Of a stretch of DNA of 64,000 bases, positions 43,433 through 56,621 are shown piece after piece (within the stretch, counting starts at the first letter, position 1; each line of letters begins with the position of its first letter). A model generated the notes under the pieces. The model searched no databases. It was given only the letters and a program-made list of their open reading frames with translations, and was not told the DNA's origin. The position numbers and the translations under genes were made by a program. Origin of the DNA: Argopecten irradians (Eukaryota; Mollusca; Bivalvia; Pectinida; Pectinidae); the NCBI RefSeq assembly GCF_041381155.1, contig NC_091134.1, forward strand, positions 53,889,944-53,953,943, written 5' to 3'.

Positions 43433-44350
43433 TCTACATCTTTTACTTTAAACATATTTTATTGTAAAACACAAAAGGATCAGGCACAAGTTATTCCAAC
43501 TTAAACATCCGTCTCCTAACATTATAACACAATTAACATATTATACATGATGACTTAGATATCTTATACAGATTAAACAAATCAAATAATATTACTTTAA
43601 ATAAATTTAATAATAATTGTGTAGTAAAAGCTGTTGTATGTTTAAAGCTTATATGTATGTTCAGAATCTTCCACTGGACCTAATATACGATTGCACATGT
43701 TCAAAAATTTTACAATTTACCTCCAAAGCCAAATTTTCATCACCAAAAAGCAGCAAATTAAGGTGTATTTCCAGATTTTGCTCATTAATTTCGCTAATTA
43801 ACTTTGTACGGGCATCTAAATAATTAGGACATTCTAAGAAATAGTGATAAGCATTTTCACAATGATTTCCACAGTTTGTACAACGAGAATTTTCGACTAT
43901 ATTTGAACGAAAAAGATCGTCATTTAGATTGCTACATTTGTGCCTCAATCTGGTGTGAACAATATTTAATTTTCTGTCACCATAGCTAAAATAAATTGGT
44001 CGATGAGAGACTATTTGTTGGGAAAGTGCAATCTTAAAAGAAAGAAATGGGTAATGAATTAATATCATTATCTAAATTATTCCAGTTTCTTAAAGTAGAA
44101 GGTAAGAAAGACTTGAGAGTGGAGGAGAGTCGATAGTTTGGAATACAAAAGTCGTTATTGTTTCTTAGAGCATATTGATTATTTTCACCATCTACATTTT
44201 CTACATCTTTTAGTGTGCTAAACAATAACACATGTAAAATGTTTGAAGGTTGCAAATTTTCTACAGGGAAACATGACTTACTTCCCTTGTACCATAGTTT
44301 AATTTTTTTTTTTAATAAATTCATTAGGGTGGGATTTCGATACCGTTAAT
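43433..44350 (-). mobile_element. LINE 3' fragment (copy 2)
   Basis: Duplicate of the fragment at 36885-37800. A one-base difference near 44040 splits the reading frame into two overlapping pieces (44324-44034 and 44068-43661). Confidence 0.8.
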
Positions 44351-47300
44351 CAGCATGCATGAGATTAAATATCTTTGGTGGTTTGCAGATGATGATTTAA
44401 TTGAACATAAACACTCCATTACAGGGACTAAAATGTTCAGAAAATCATCCTTATTTCTAGGTTTATGACTGTTAAGCACAATTGCTCTAAAAAGTAAAAT
44501 AATTAGTCATGAAAATGCGAAACCAAATAGCCACAAAAAAAAATCTGATTTGTAAAAACATAATGACTTTTAATGAATATCGAATTGGTGTTGACAAAAA
44601 AGCTACATAGTGTTTTGAGGGAAGCAGATTGATGAATCGATCATAGCATCCGAATCCAACAGCACTGAATCTATACACAATCGTTATTTTGTATCAAAAT
44701 AAGAGTATGGTATTACTGAGAGAATGATATCTTTTCTCATTCTTCATTCCCCCCCTCCTTTTTTTTAACCCATTCTCAATATTTATGAACATCATACGAA
44801 CATGCAAATGTTGACACATGAATCAGTCATAAACATTTACACCATAAACGTGATAACGTATGATACCACACGTGTTGTCACATATCTCAGTGATAACACA
44901 GAGAAAGTCTTGGTAATTTACCACGACTTAAATTATGGATCTATTGTCTTACAATAAATCAGATATGAAATATAATAACAATAAATTTTACCGGTATTCT
45001 TACCATAAGTTGTTATTTGATAATGCTTAGTGGGAACACCAAGATTATAACAGACAGTTAGTATCACGTAAACACATATAGCATACCTTGGTTACCGCGC
45101 TGTGGTACCGCCCAGCTGGGTGTCATGTGTTGCTGGTCATACCGCTAGATCGTACATGACGAATGCTCGTGGATTGAATCTCAACAAAGAAAACAGGTAG
45201 ATATACCATTGTTTTTAAAATTTATACCAATTATATAATTTACAATTTAGTTAATATAAAACATTATGACGTCATTCTGATTAAAGGTGTTACACCATGC
45301 GATAACCTCATTCTAGATATCTTGCTATTTCTCTCCACTGATAAAAAGTCGAGTTGACATATCCACCTTGTACCTGATAACCTCTTCACGTGTAACAATG
45401 TATTTCCTCGTTAGATGTGACTAGCTATGTAATGTCCTAAATTATTACACGGATATAACAAGATGTATTTTTAAATAATGTATGAAGCGGTGTTGTGAAT
45501 AACTTTTTATATACGTATTTCAATTAAGATAACTAAAATAGAAAAAAAAACATCTAACAGATTAAGCAAACAAATAAAGAATTATATCTGTAAAAGGCAA
45601 ATTTACAAAAATTAGAAAAATAAAAATAGAAAAATAGAAAAACTAAGTTAATTCAACCACAGAAGAACCAGTGTCACAAATTCCCGAGGCTTGCCGAGGG
45701 TTTTACATTTTGTGATCCCGAGGGTAGAATATCTCTATCCTTCATATTCACGTATGAAAGATTATTTTTCTCTCAAACCATGACGTTTTATTGCAATTTT
45801 ACTTCTATGATTTCCCGCCATTTTGAAATAAATTCGAATGCAAGTCGATTTTCCATGAAAATTGCATGATATTTTCAAGGCAAATCCCGTTGTTAGTACC
45901 TTTTAAAGAAAATCAAGTCTTGTTTCTGAAAAAAATGTTAAAATTCTACTTTGAATATAGTGATTTTGTTGACGCTGTGACGTTGCGAAGCCTTATTGCA
46001 TGGGCATGAGTAGACCAGCCAGTATTACACGTGTAGGTATGAGAGAAGTACCTATATATACCTTTTATATTATATCATTATCCTAACTATACACATAATG
46101 AACCAAGTCGTCAATAGTTTTTATTATTGTCAACTATCACAAAATACATTTTTTTTCAGATGTCAGAGTAGTTTCTGTATGTTAGCTTATATTTTTTATA
46201 AGTTTTGTAGAATGCGATGCTTCAAATAGACCAAGTCAGTGTGTGAAAAATATGCGCGATAATGTTTACTTCGACCCACTATATAAATCCATCAACAAGC
46301 TATATATCGTCGTTATTCTCTTTTTTGACCCGCCCTGATTCGTCGCCAATATATCAGCCTTACACATGGTTGTCCCCTGTTTTGACAGTCAATATCTTCG
46401 CATTTGTTGTTAGGCTTCTCAACCCTTGGTGATACAGACTGATATAAATCAAGAGTCATTTATTGGTCTTATTATAAAGCTTGTTTTATAAAACCTTATT
46501 TCTGTCCAACAAAAAAAAAAAAAAAAAAAAAAAAAAACAAACAAACCATCAGTACGTCAGTTTTGTATTTTAATTTTGTTTATCTCGCAATATCATATAA
46601 GAAAGGATTAAAGTTTAACTTCTTTATGCGGTATACTTTGTCAGTACTACATCCAACCGAAACAAAATCACTTGGCAGGTAAAAGTGCCTGGTGCAGATT
46701 AAACCTCTTTTCGTTCTGTATTACGGTTTCTATTCTATATTTTTAAACCCCGTTGCCATGCTACATATTACGACCCCTATTCTGTATACCAACCCAATAT
46801 GGAACGCACCTTCCCTGTATTACATTACGACGTCAATTCTCTATTTTGACCCACAATTAATGCATCTCCCATTATCTGCGCGGGCGAACTTTTCATTCCA
46901 TTTCCTGACAGAAGTTCCAGGTCGTTATCTAAGTCAGTGGACTTATCCTATATTTACTTTTAGACGTATCAGTAGGTAGACCTCTATATCAACAAGGAAT
47001 AAATAGAGGATAAACCTGTAACCTCATACAAGGAATGTGCTCTTTATTTTCCAAAACGTCCAGTCTTCAAGATTTTCTGTCACACCTTAAATAAGGGCAT
47101 TTCAGTCCAAGTTCTGTACCTGCCTACCATTTACAACGATCTTCTCTAGACAACTATGTTCCAATTCTCATGATTTATAATAAAACAAATCTAAGCGATA
47201 AAATATGAATATAAAGTCAATATACAAATGTTAATTGATTGGGTATGGATCAGTTATTATTATTAAGTGGTTCCAATAGAAAGAAAACAATACAATTTAA

Positions 47301-48699
47301 AATGCCTTTGATATAAAACAATATCTGAAGAAATATATATTACCAGGTTATATTGAGCTAGAGAGACCTTGTCGTCGAGGAAGAAGGGGTATGATCATCC
47401 CTTGTCTGTTGAGGACCGCGGCGGCCAAATGGTTAAGATGTTCCGACCTACAATCTCTAGTCCATCACTAGAACATACAGTAGGTAAAGTAGGTATTTTA
47501 AAAACAGAGAATGGGTCGCCATTTTTTCTTTGACTTGTATTTGAAGATAATGGGCCTAGTTTCATGAACATGAATCCCTTAACTTAAGATTCTTAATAAG
47601 AAAGCATTACAGATTTTAAGGAAGGCTCCTTAACTAAGATTTTTCCTTAACTTCTGTAATGCTTTTCTTTGTTAAGAATTGGTCATGAAACTGGACCCTG
47701 AAAAGTTTGATTTTTACGCACTCCCAAGCATGATTTAATTTGCTTTTCAATATTTATACAATGTAACAATACCAAGATATACAAGATTTATATGAACGTT
47801 CAAGGGCCATAATTTTATATTTCTTTCACTTATGACCCCAATACAGGCTATGCAAATATGAATAATATCATTTGTGATATAGAGCTAACCTAAGAAGGTT
47901 GTAAATACTTATGATGAAGTAGATGCATGAGGATATAGCTAAGATATGTGATTTTATGGTTTATAGACTATTGAATGTAAATACCGACCTCAGCGGAGCT
48001 GCGGTGTCAGGGTGGTTGAGATATGATAGATTTAGAGACTTAAGATTTAATAAACCTGTTCGTTAGAGGTCTATTAGCCATGTCATTTGTTTTAAAATTT
48101 GCCCATTGTGTTTTCGAAGATGAGAAATCGACCACTTAACGGGGTTAAAACTGTGTAGCTGACTGTGTTATGTGTAATATGATTGTAGATAAGACTGGGA
48201 TACATAGGTAAGAGCGTATTAGCACACAGCAAGTGTTAGATTATCACAGGATAAAGACTATAGTACAGTATATGGTGGTTCATAGCCCACTATCTCTTGC
48301 TTACTCAAGGTATGATGTAATGGCTATGATGTCACCATACCAATTGTGTCTTTCTGCATGCTACTTAAAAGGCTGACTTATTCTGTGTAACGAAACTAGC
48401 GCTTGACATTTAAGAAGAGATAATACGTTTCGGAGTTGTAAGCGTCTTTTTATTATCATAATTCTGTGTTTCCACGTATGTATTTTATTCTTAAAATAAT
48501 CTATTTAATTGATTAATTATATAGACATAATTGGATTGTATTATCAATATGGTGTTTTAAATTTCTTATTGTCATTATGCAATTATTTTGACTTTAGATA
48601 ACGGGTCATCTGTACAGGCCCCTGAAATTATTGAGTAAAAAAATCACTGTTAATGTAAAATCATCAAGAGCCGATGATTCTATCCCGTTGGGGTCGTTT

Positions 48700-49515
48700 T
48701 CATTTCAACAAATTTTATTGACAAAGATGATACAGGTCAAATGGATTAAATAACAGGCAAAGCCTATATAAATTCTCTCCAATGGTGGCAAAAGTAATAG
48801 TTTAAACTTACATCAATTATAGATTTTATATTTAAGTTTTGAAATGAAATTTTACAACAGATAAAGGGAGATAACTCTTTTGCATACTCCATTCACACAA
48901 CACACATAATACAAATACAGCTATTATTTTAATACAAGAACATGTTATATTACTAATTAGACCAAATGTTACTCAGATATTGACAGACAATGACCAACAG
49001 TCCATGTGTATATATATATACACTTGTCATTGCTCTCAATACTGTTAAATTTCCTGAAAATAATTGAAAATATACATGTATATTCTTTTAATAAGATAAG
49101 TGTATGCTGTATATAGAATAAAACAAAGTAACCGTATTAAAACAACCATGCTCAACAAAATACTCCAAGTATATCTTTATCAGAGGATAATTAGAGTAGA
49201 ATTTATACAACGTTATTCAAATGTTGTTGGTTTTTTTTTTTTTTTTTTTAAAGAGAATCTTAAAATTTCAAAAGCTTATTTCAAAAACTTATGTCAAAAA
49301 CTTATGTCATGGCTAATTTAAATCATATAGAGATTAAAACGTCTAGATTTACCTATATATAGGTGAACATCGTGAAGTAACTGTCTGTTTATAGTTTTAT
49401 CACAGTCAGGACAGCCTTGAAGAAGAATATTGATATCAATATGGTTATGATTTGCATAACTACTAATGGAGGTGAACAGGGAAAGTCTATGTTGGTCATA
49501 TAAAGGACATTCGAG
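48700..49515 (-). mobile_element. Same 5'-truncated LINE (copy 3)
   Basis: Identical in length (816 bp) and target duplication (48690-48699 and 49516-49525) to the copy 2 insertion, so it was duplicated together with its host unit and did not insert a second time. Confidence 0.85.
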
Positions 49516-50007
49516 GGGGTCGTTTCGAGATCACGTTATAAAGCTAAGAATACCCTATACCAGAGAATCGTGACCTGATTGGAAAACATAACATACATTA
49601 TGTTAGGGATGTTCAGAGGTTGCTTCATTTGTCAAAGGAATGCATGCTATTGGAAGACCTGGATATGCCTGCGGTGTGACGTTTATCAAAAAAGAATATC
49701 ACATGGATATGCCTGCCATGTGACGTTAATAAAAAAGGGGGGAACACAAGAGGAATATTTTCAATAAACAAGAAACATGATTTTGGTGATAATGTTTCGA
49801 AATATTGTTTCTTTCCTGGCTTGGAGATTTCATTTGGTGGATAGAAATGATAGTGGTTAGCCGTGGAGCAGTAGTGACACTACTATATAAACCAAATCTA
49901 TGGATTCGCAGCAGTATGATTGTGATTTATGTCAGATAATATCAGAAGATCATTTCTCATCCTTTTTTAATCGAGAATTCCAAATACAAAACATACCAAA
50001 GAATTAA

Positions 50008-50925
50008 TCTACATCTTTTACTTTAAACATATTTTATTGTAAAACACAAAAGGATCAGGCACAAGTTATTCCAACTTAAACATCCGTCTCCTAACATTAT
50101 AACACAATTAACATATTATACATGATGACTTAGATATCTTATACAGATTAAACAAATCAAATAATATTACTTTAAATAAATTTAATAATAATTGTGTAGT
50201 AAAAGCTGTTGTATGTTTAAAGCTTATATGTATGTTCAGAATCTTCCACTGGACCTAATATACGATTGCACATGTTCAAAAATTTTACAATTTACCTCCA
50301 AAGCCAAATTTTCATCACCAAAAAGCAGCAAATTAAGGTGTATTTCCAGATTTTGCTCATTAATTTCGCTAATTAACTTTGTACGGGCATCTAAATAATT
50401 AGGACATTCTAAGAAATAGTGATAAGCATTTTCACAATGATTTCCACAGTTTGTACAACGAGAATTTTCGACTATATTTGAACGAAAAAAAGATCGTCAT
50501 TTAGATTGCTACATTTGTGCCTCAATCTGGTGTGAACAATATTTAATTTTCTGTCACCATAGCTAAAATAAATTGGTCGATGAGAGACTATTTGTTGGGA
50601 AAGTGCAATCTTAAAAGAAGAAATGGGTAATGAATTAATATCATTATCTAAATTATTCCAGTTTCTTAAAGTAGAAGGTAAGAAAGACTTGAGAGTGGAG
50701 GAGAGTCGATAGTTTGGAATACAAAAGTCGTTATTGTTTCTTAGAGCATATTGATTATTTTCACCATCTACATTTTCTACATCTTTTAGTGTGCTAAACA
50801 ATAACACATGTAAAATGTTTGAAGGTTGCAAATTTTCTACAGGGAAACATGACTTACTTCCCTTGTACCATAGTTTAATTTTTTTTTTTAATAAATTCAT
50901 TAGGGTGGGATTTCGATACCGTTAA
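50008..50925 (-). mobile_element. LINE 3' fragment (copy 3)
   Basis: Duplicate of the same fragment. Two extra A residues near 50487 interrupt the frame before the zinc knuckle, so only the first 142 residues stay open (50900-50472). Confidence 0.8.
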
Positions 50926-53900
50926 TCAGCATGCATGAGATTAAATATCTTTGGTGGTTTGCAGATGATGATTTAATTGAACATAAACACTCCATTACAG
51001 GGACTAAAATGTTCAGAAAATCATCCTTATTTCTAGGTTTATGACTGTTAAGCACAATTGCTCTAAAAAGTAAAATAATTAGTCATGAAAATGCGAAACC
51101 AAATAGCCACAAAAATAATCTGATTTGTAAAAACATAATGACTTTTAATGAATATCGAATTGGTGTTGACAAAAAAGCTACATAGTGTTTTGAGGGAAGC
51201 AGATTGATGAATCGATCATAGCATCCGAATCCAACAGCACTGAATCTATACACAATCGTTATTTTGTATCAAAATAAGAGTATGGTATTACTGAGAGAAT
51301 GATATCTTTTCTCATTCTTCATTCCCCCTCCTTTTTTTTAACCCATTCTCAATATTTATGAACATCATACGAACATGCAAATGTTGACACATGAATCAGT
51401 CATAAACATTTACACCATAAACGTGATAACGTATGATACCACACGTGTTGTCACATATCTCAGTGATAACACAGAGAAAGTCTTGGTAATTTACCACGAC
51501 TTAAATTATGGATCTATTGTCTTACAATAAATCAGATATGAAATATAATAACAATAAATTTTACCGGTATTCTTACCATAAGTTGTTATTTGATAATGCT
51601 TAGTGGGAACACCAAGATTATAACAGACAGTTAGTATCACGTAAACACATATAGCATACCTTGGTTACCGCGCTGTGGTACCGCCCAGCTGGGTGTCATG
51701 TGTTGCTGGTCATCGAGGTCCAGTATCATATCTCTACTGACCGCTAGATCGTACATGACGAATGCTCGTGGATTGAATCTCAACAAAGAAAACAGGTAGA
51801 TATACCATTGTTTTTAAAATTTATACCAATTATATAATTTACAATTTAGTTAATATAAAACATTATGACGTCATTCTGATTAAAGGTGTTACACCATGCG
51901 ATAACCTCATTCTAGATATCTTGCTATTTCTCTCCACTGATAAAAAGTCGAGTTGACATATCCACCTTGTACCTGATAACCTCTTCACGTGTAACAATGT
52001 ATTTCCTCGTTAGATGTGACTAGCTATGTAATGTCCTAAATTATCACACGGATATAACAAGATGTATTTTTAAATAATGTATGAAGCGGTGTTGTGAATA
52101 ACTTTTTATATACGTATTTCAATTAAGATAACTAAAATAGAAAAAAAACATCTAACAGATTAAGCAAACAAATAAAGAATTATATCTGTAAAAGGCAAAT
52201 TTACAAAAATTAGAAAAATAAAAATAGAAAAATAGAAAAACTAAGTTAATTCAACCACAGAAGAACCAGTGTCACAAATTCCCGAGGCTTGCCGAGGGTT
52301 TTACATTTTGTGATCCCGAGGGTAGAATATCTCTATCCTTCATATTCACGTATGAAAGATTATTTTTCTCTCAAACCATGACGTTTTATTGCAATTTTAC
52401 TTCTATGATTTCCCGCCATTTTGAAATAAATTCGAATGCAAGTCGATTTTCCATGAAAATTGCATGATATTTTCAAGGCAAATCCCGTTGTTAGTACCTT
52501 TTAAAGAAAATCAAGTCTTGTTTCTGAAAAAAATGTTAAAATTCTACTTTGAATATAGTGATTTTGTTGACGCTGTGACGTTGCGAAGCCTTATTGCATG
52601 GGCATGAGTAGACCAGCCAGTATTACACGTGTAGGTATGAGAGAAGTACCTATATATACCTTTTATATTATATCATTATCCTAACTATACACATAATGAA
52701 CCAAGTCGTCAATAGTTTTTATTATTGTCAACTATCACAAAATACATTTTTTTTCAGATGTCAGAGTAGTTTCTGTATGTTAGCTTATATTTTTTATAAG
52801 TTTTGTAGAATGCGATGCTTCAAATAGACCGAGCCAGTGTGTGAAAAATATGCGCGATAATGTTTACTGATTGCATGACGATGTCACCTAGCTTTTCGAC
52901 CCACTATATAAATCCATCAACAAGCTATATATCGTCGTTATTCTCTTTTTTTGACCCGCCCTGATTCGTCGCCAATATATCAGCCTTACACATGGTTGTC
53001 CCCTGTTTTGACAGTCAATATCTTCGCATTTGTTGTTAGGCTTCTCAACCCTTGGTGATACAGACTGATATAAATCAAGAGTCATTTATTGGTCTTATTA
53101 TAAAGCTTGTTTTATAAAACCTTATTTCTGTCCAACAAAAAAAAAAAAAAAAAAAAAAAACAACCAAACAAACCATCGGTACGTCAGTTTTGTATTTTAA
53201 TTTTGTTTATCTCGCAATATCATATAAGAAAGGATTAAAGTTTAACTTCTTTATGCGGTATACTTTGTCAGTACTACATCCAACCGAAACAAAATCACTT
53301 GGCAGGTAAAAGTGCCTGGTGCAGATTAAACCTCTTATCGTTCTGTATTACGGTTTCTATTCTATATTTTAACCCGTTGCCATGCTACATATTACGACCC
53401 CTATTCTGTATACCAACCCAATATGGAACGCACCTTCCCTGTATTACATTACGACGTCAATTCTCTATTTTGACCCACAATTAATGCATCTCCCATTATC
53501 TGCGCGGGCGAACTTTTCATTCCATTTCCTGACAGAAGTTCCAGGTCGTTATCTAAGTCAGTGGACTTATCCTATATTTACTTTTAGACGTATCAGTAGG
53601 TAGACCTCTATATCAACAAGGAATAAATAGAGGATAAACCTGTAACCTCATACAAGGAATGTGCTCTTTATTTTCCAAAACGTCCAGTCTTCAAGATTTT
53701 CTGTCACACCTTAAATAAGGGCATTTCAGTCCAAGTTCTGTACCTGCATACCATTTACAACGATCTTCTCTAGACAACTATGTTCCAATTCTCATGATTT
53801 ATAATAAAACAAATCTAAGCGATAAAATATGAATATAAAGTCAATATACAAATGTTAATTGATTGGGTATGGATCAGTTATTATTATTAAGTGGTTCCAA

Positions 53901-55232
53901 TAGAAAGAAAACAATACATTAAAATGCCTTTGCTATAAAACAATATCTGAAGAAATATATATTACCAGGTTATATTGAGCTAGAGAGACCTTGTCGTCGA
54001 GGAAGAAGGGGTATGATCATCCCTTGTCTGTTGAGGACCGCGGCGGCCAAATGGTTAAGATGTTCCGACCTACAATCTCTAGTCCATCACTAGAACATAC
54101 AGTAGGTAAAGTAGGTATTTTAAAAACAGAGAATGGGTCGCCATTTTTTCTTTGACTTGTATTTGAAGATAATGGGCCTAGTTTCATGAACATGAATCCC
54201 TTAACTTAAGATTCTTAATAAGAAAGCATTACAGATTTTAAGGAAGGCTCCTTAACTAAGATTTTTCCTTAACTTCTGTAATGCTTTTCTTTGTTAAGAA
54301 TTGGTCATGAAACTGGACCCTGAAAAGTTTGATTTTTACGCACTCCCAAGCATGATTTAATTTGCTTTTCAATATTTATACAATGTAACAATACCAAGAT
54401 ATACAAGATTTATATGAACGTTCAAGGGCCATAATTTTATATTTCTTTCACTTATGACCCCAATACAGGCTATGCAAATATGAATAATATAATTTGTGAT
54501 ATAGAGCTAACCTAAGAAGGTTGTAAATACTTATGATGAAGTAGATGCATGAGGATATAGCTAAGATATGTGATTTTATGGTTTATAGACTATTGAATGT
54601 AAATACCGACCTCAGCGGAGCTGCGGTGTCAGGGTGGTTGAGATATGATAGATTTAGAGACTTAAGATTTAATAAACCTGTTCGTTAGAGGTCTATTAGC
54701 CATGTCATTTGTTTTAAAATTTGCCCATTGTGGTTTCGAAGATGAGAAATCGACCACTTAACGGGGTTAAAACTGTGTAGCTGACTGTGTTATATGTAAT
54801 ATGATTGTAGATAAGACTGGGATACATAGGTAAGAGCGTATTAGCACACAGCAAGTGTTAGATTATCACAGGATAAAGACTGTAGTACAGTATATGGTGG
54901 TTCATAGCCCACTATCTCTTGCTTACTCAAGGTATGATGTAATGGCTATGATGTCACCATACCAATTGTGTCTTTCTGCATGCTACTTAAAAGGCTGACT
55001 TATTCTGTGTAACGAAACTAGCGCTTGACATTTAAGAAGAGATAATACGTTTCGGAGTTGTAAGCGTCTTTTTATTATCATAATTCTGTGTTTCCACGTA
55101 TGTATTTTATTCTTAAAATAATCTATTTAATTGATTAATTATATAGACATAATTGGATTGTATTATCAATATGGTGTTTTAAATTTCTTATTGTCATTAT
55201 GCAATTATTTTGACTTTAGATAACGGGTCATC

Positions 55233-56618
55233 AACTTCTCAAAAAAATGTCTATGTTTTAATTAAATATATATTCAGTTGCCTTGATTCAGGCCGTAATT
55301 CTATTAATTACATGAAAATATCTTTTCTTTTGGATCTTCTTTAGATTTTGAATTAACAGTCAGTCTGTGTCCTAGGCACAGTTATACCCGGAAATATGAC
55401 GTGTTGCCCCATTTATTTATCAAAAGTCTCACCTCGTTAAGAATAATTTTCAGTGGTTTTTAAAACAGCATTTTGCAGTTTACCTATCAAATGTTTAGTT
55501 TTCTTTAAAAAAATCATGTTTGAAGACTTTAGTTTCATCTTATACATATTAACCTAACTAACATGATAATTTTCGTCATCTTGTGAGGTAAGATGTGCTT
55601 TCTAATATATGTATACTTTCATCTTCCCGGCTGCTGAATGGTTAAGGTATTTGGACATATTAACATTAGATTTCTCTCTGCGAGGTATTTGTAAATTCCT
55701 GTGAGACACAGGTCGTTTATGTCTCGAGAAAGTCCTTACGTGGCCGTTGGTTATTTTTAAACATTAAACAAAATAAATCTTATTCTTTAAGTTATATGTG
55801 CCTAACTGTTCGAAACTGTTTATACCATAAAGCTCTTCAGTAATCTATAGATAAGTGTGGATCATCCAAGTTGTGACAGTATGATGCATTTTGAACATTG
55901 CTTAAAACACAGATTGTTGACACAGTAGAAGTTCTTGTTATATTATTTTCATCTATTATGTTTGTTTGGATGAAAACATACGTATATGCAGAAGTCACTT
56001 CACAATTACTATTGACCATGTAAAATGTTAAATAAAATTGTATACTACATATGTACATCGTGGTTTTACCATATGTAACAATTCCACTGCTATATTGTTT
56101 TGGCAGTACTGCCAAAACAATTCGTTTTATAGCTCTTATTTTTCTGTGTGAAATTTAAACCACATGATTCTCAAATTATTGTCGTCAGCATGCAGATATT
56201 ACGACATATAACTTTAAACTTCTCTTCTAAACTGCAGTATGTTTGATTTCGAACGTTGTTACGCTTTACAAAGTATTCACTTACGAACAGGTTTTATCAA
56301 CTGTTAAATTGTATGTAAGAGTGAAGATGCAACCAATATCTACCGAAAAAGCATCTTAAAGGGGAGAAAATCCCATAGAGAAGTTTATATAGTATGTAAA
56401 GTTTTACCCCCGCCTGTTTGTAATCCTTTACCAGCTGTGCAGTAGACATACATTGTAAATACATTGATTTTATACAACATTAACATCGTGAAATGTATCA
56501 GTGGCCAGTGGTTTATGTCATTTAGCGGAAATACAAGACTGAAAGTTTACCTGTATAGACACAGGTGACTGACAACTAGGTGAATTTTTAGAACTACTGT
56601 CTCATTTTATTTCCACAG
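55233..56618. other. Upstream region of the reductase gene with a SINE relic
   Basis: A degenerate tRNA-like SINE head lies at about 55625-55760 (CCCGGCTGCTGAATGGTTAAG, then TTTGGACATATTAACA and a GTCTCGAGAAAGTCC tail). A splice acceptor TTTTATTTCCACAG ends at 56618, three bases before the reductase ATG, so a non-coding first exon lies upstream. No promoter is assignable. Confidence 0.45.
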
Positions 56619-56621
56619 ACG

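Larger units (their letters stand above)
42036..48610. repeat. Segmental triplication, copy 2 (6.6 kb)
   Basis: Nearly identical to copy 1, plus an 816-bp LINE insertion (42125-42940). Private changes include a 26-bp deletion in the orphan exon (near 45139), a 24-bp deletion near 46270 and a long A run near 46510. Confidence 0.95.
48611..55232. repeat. Segmental triplication, copy 3 (6.6 kb)
   Basis: It shares the LINE insertion (48700-49515) and the A-rich segment with copy 2, but lacks copy 2's private deletions. It ends at AACGGGTCATC, and non-repeated DNA begins at 55233. Confidence 0.95.
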
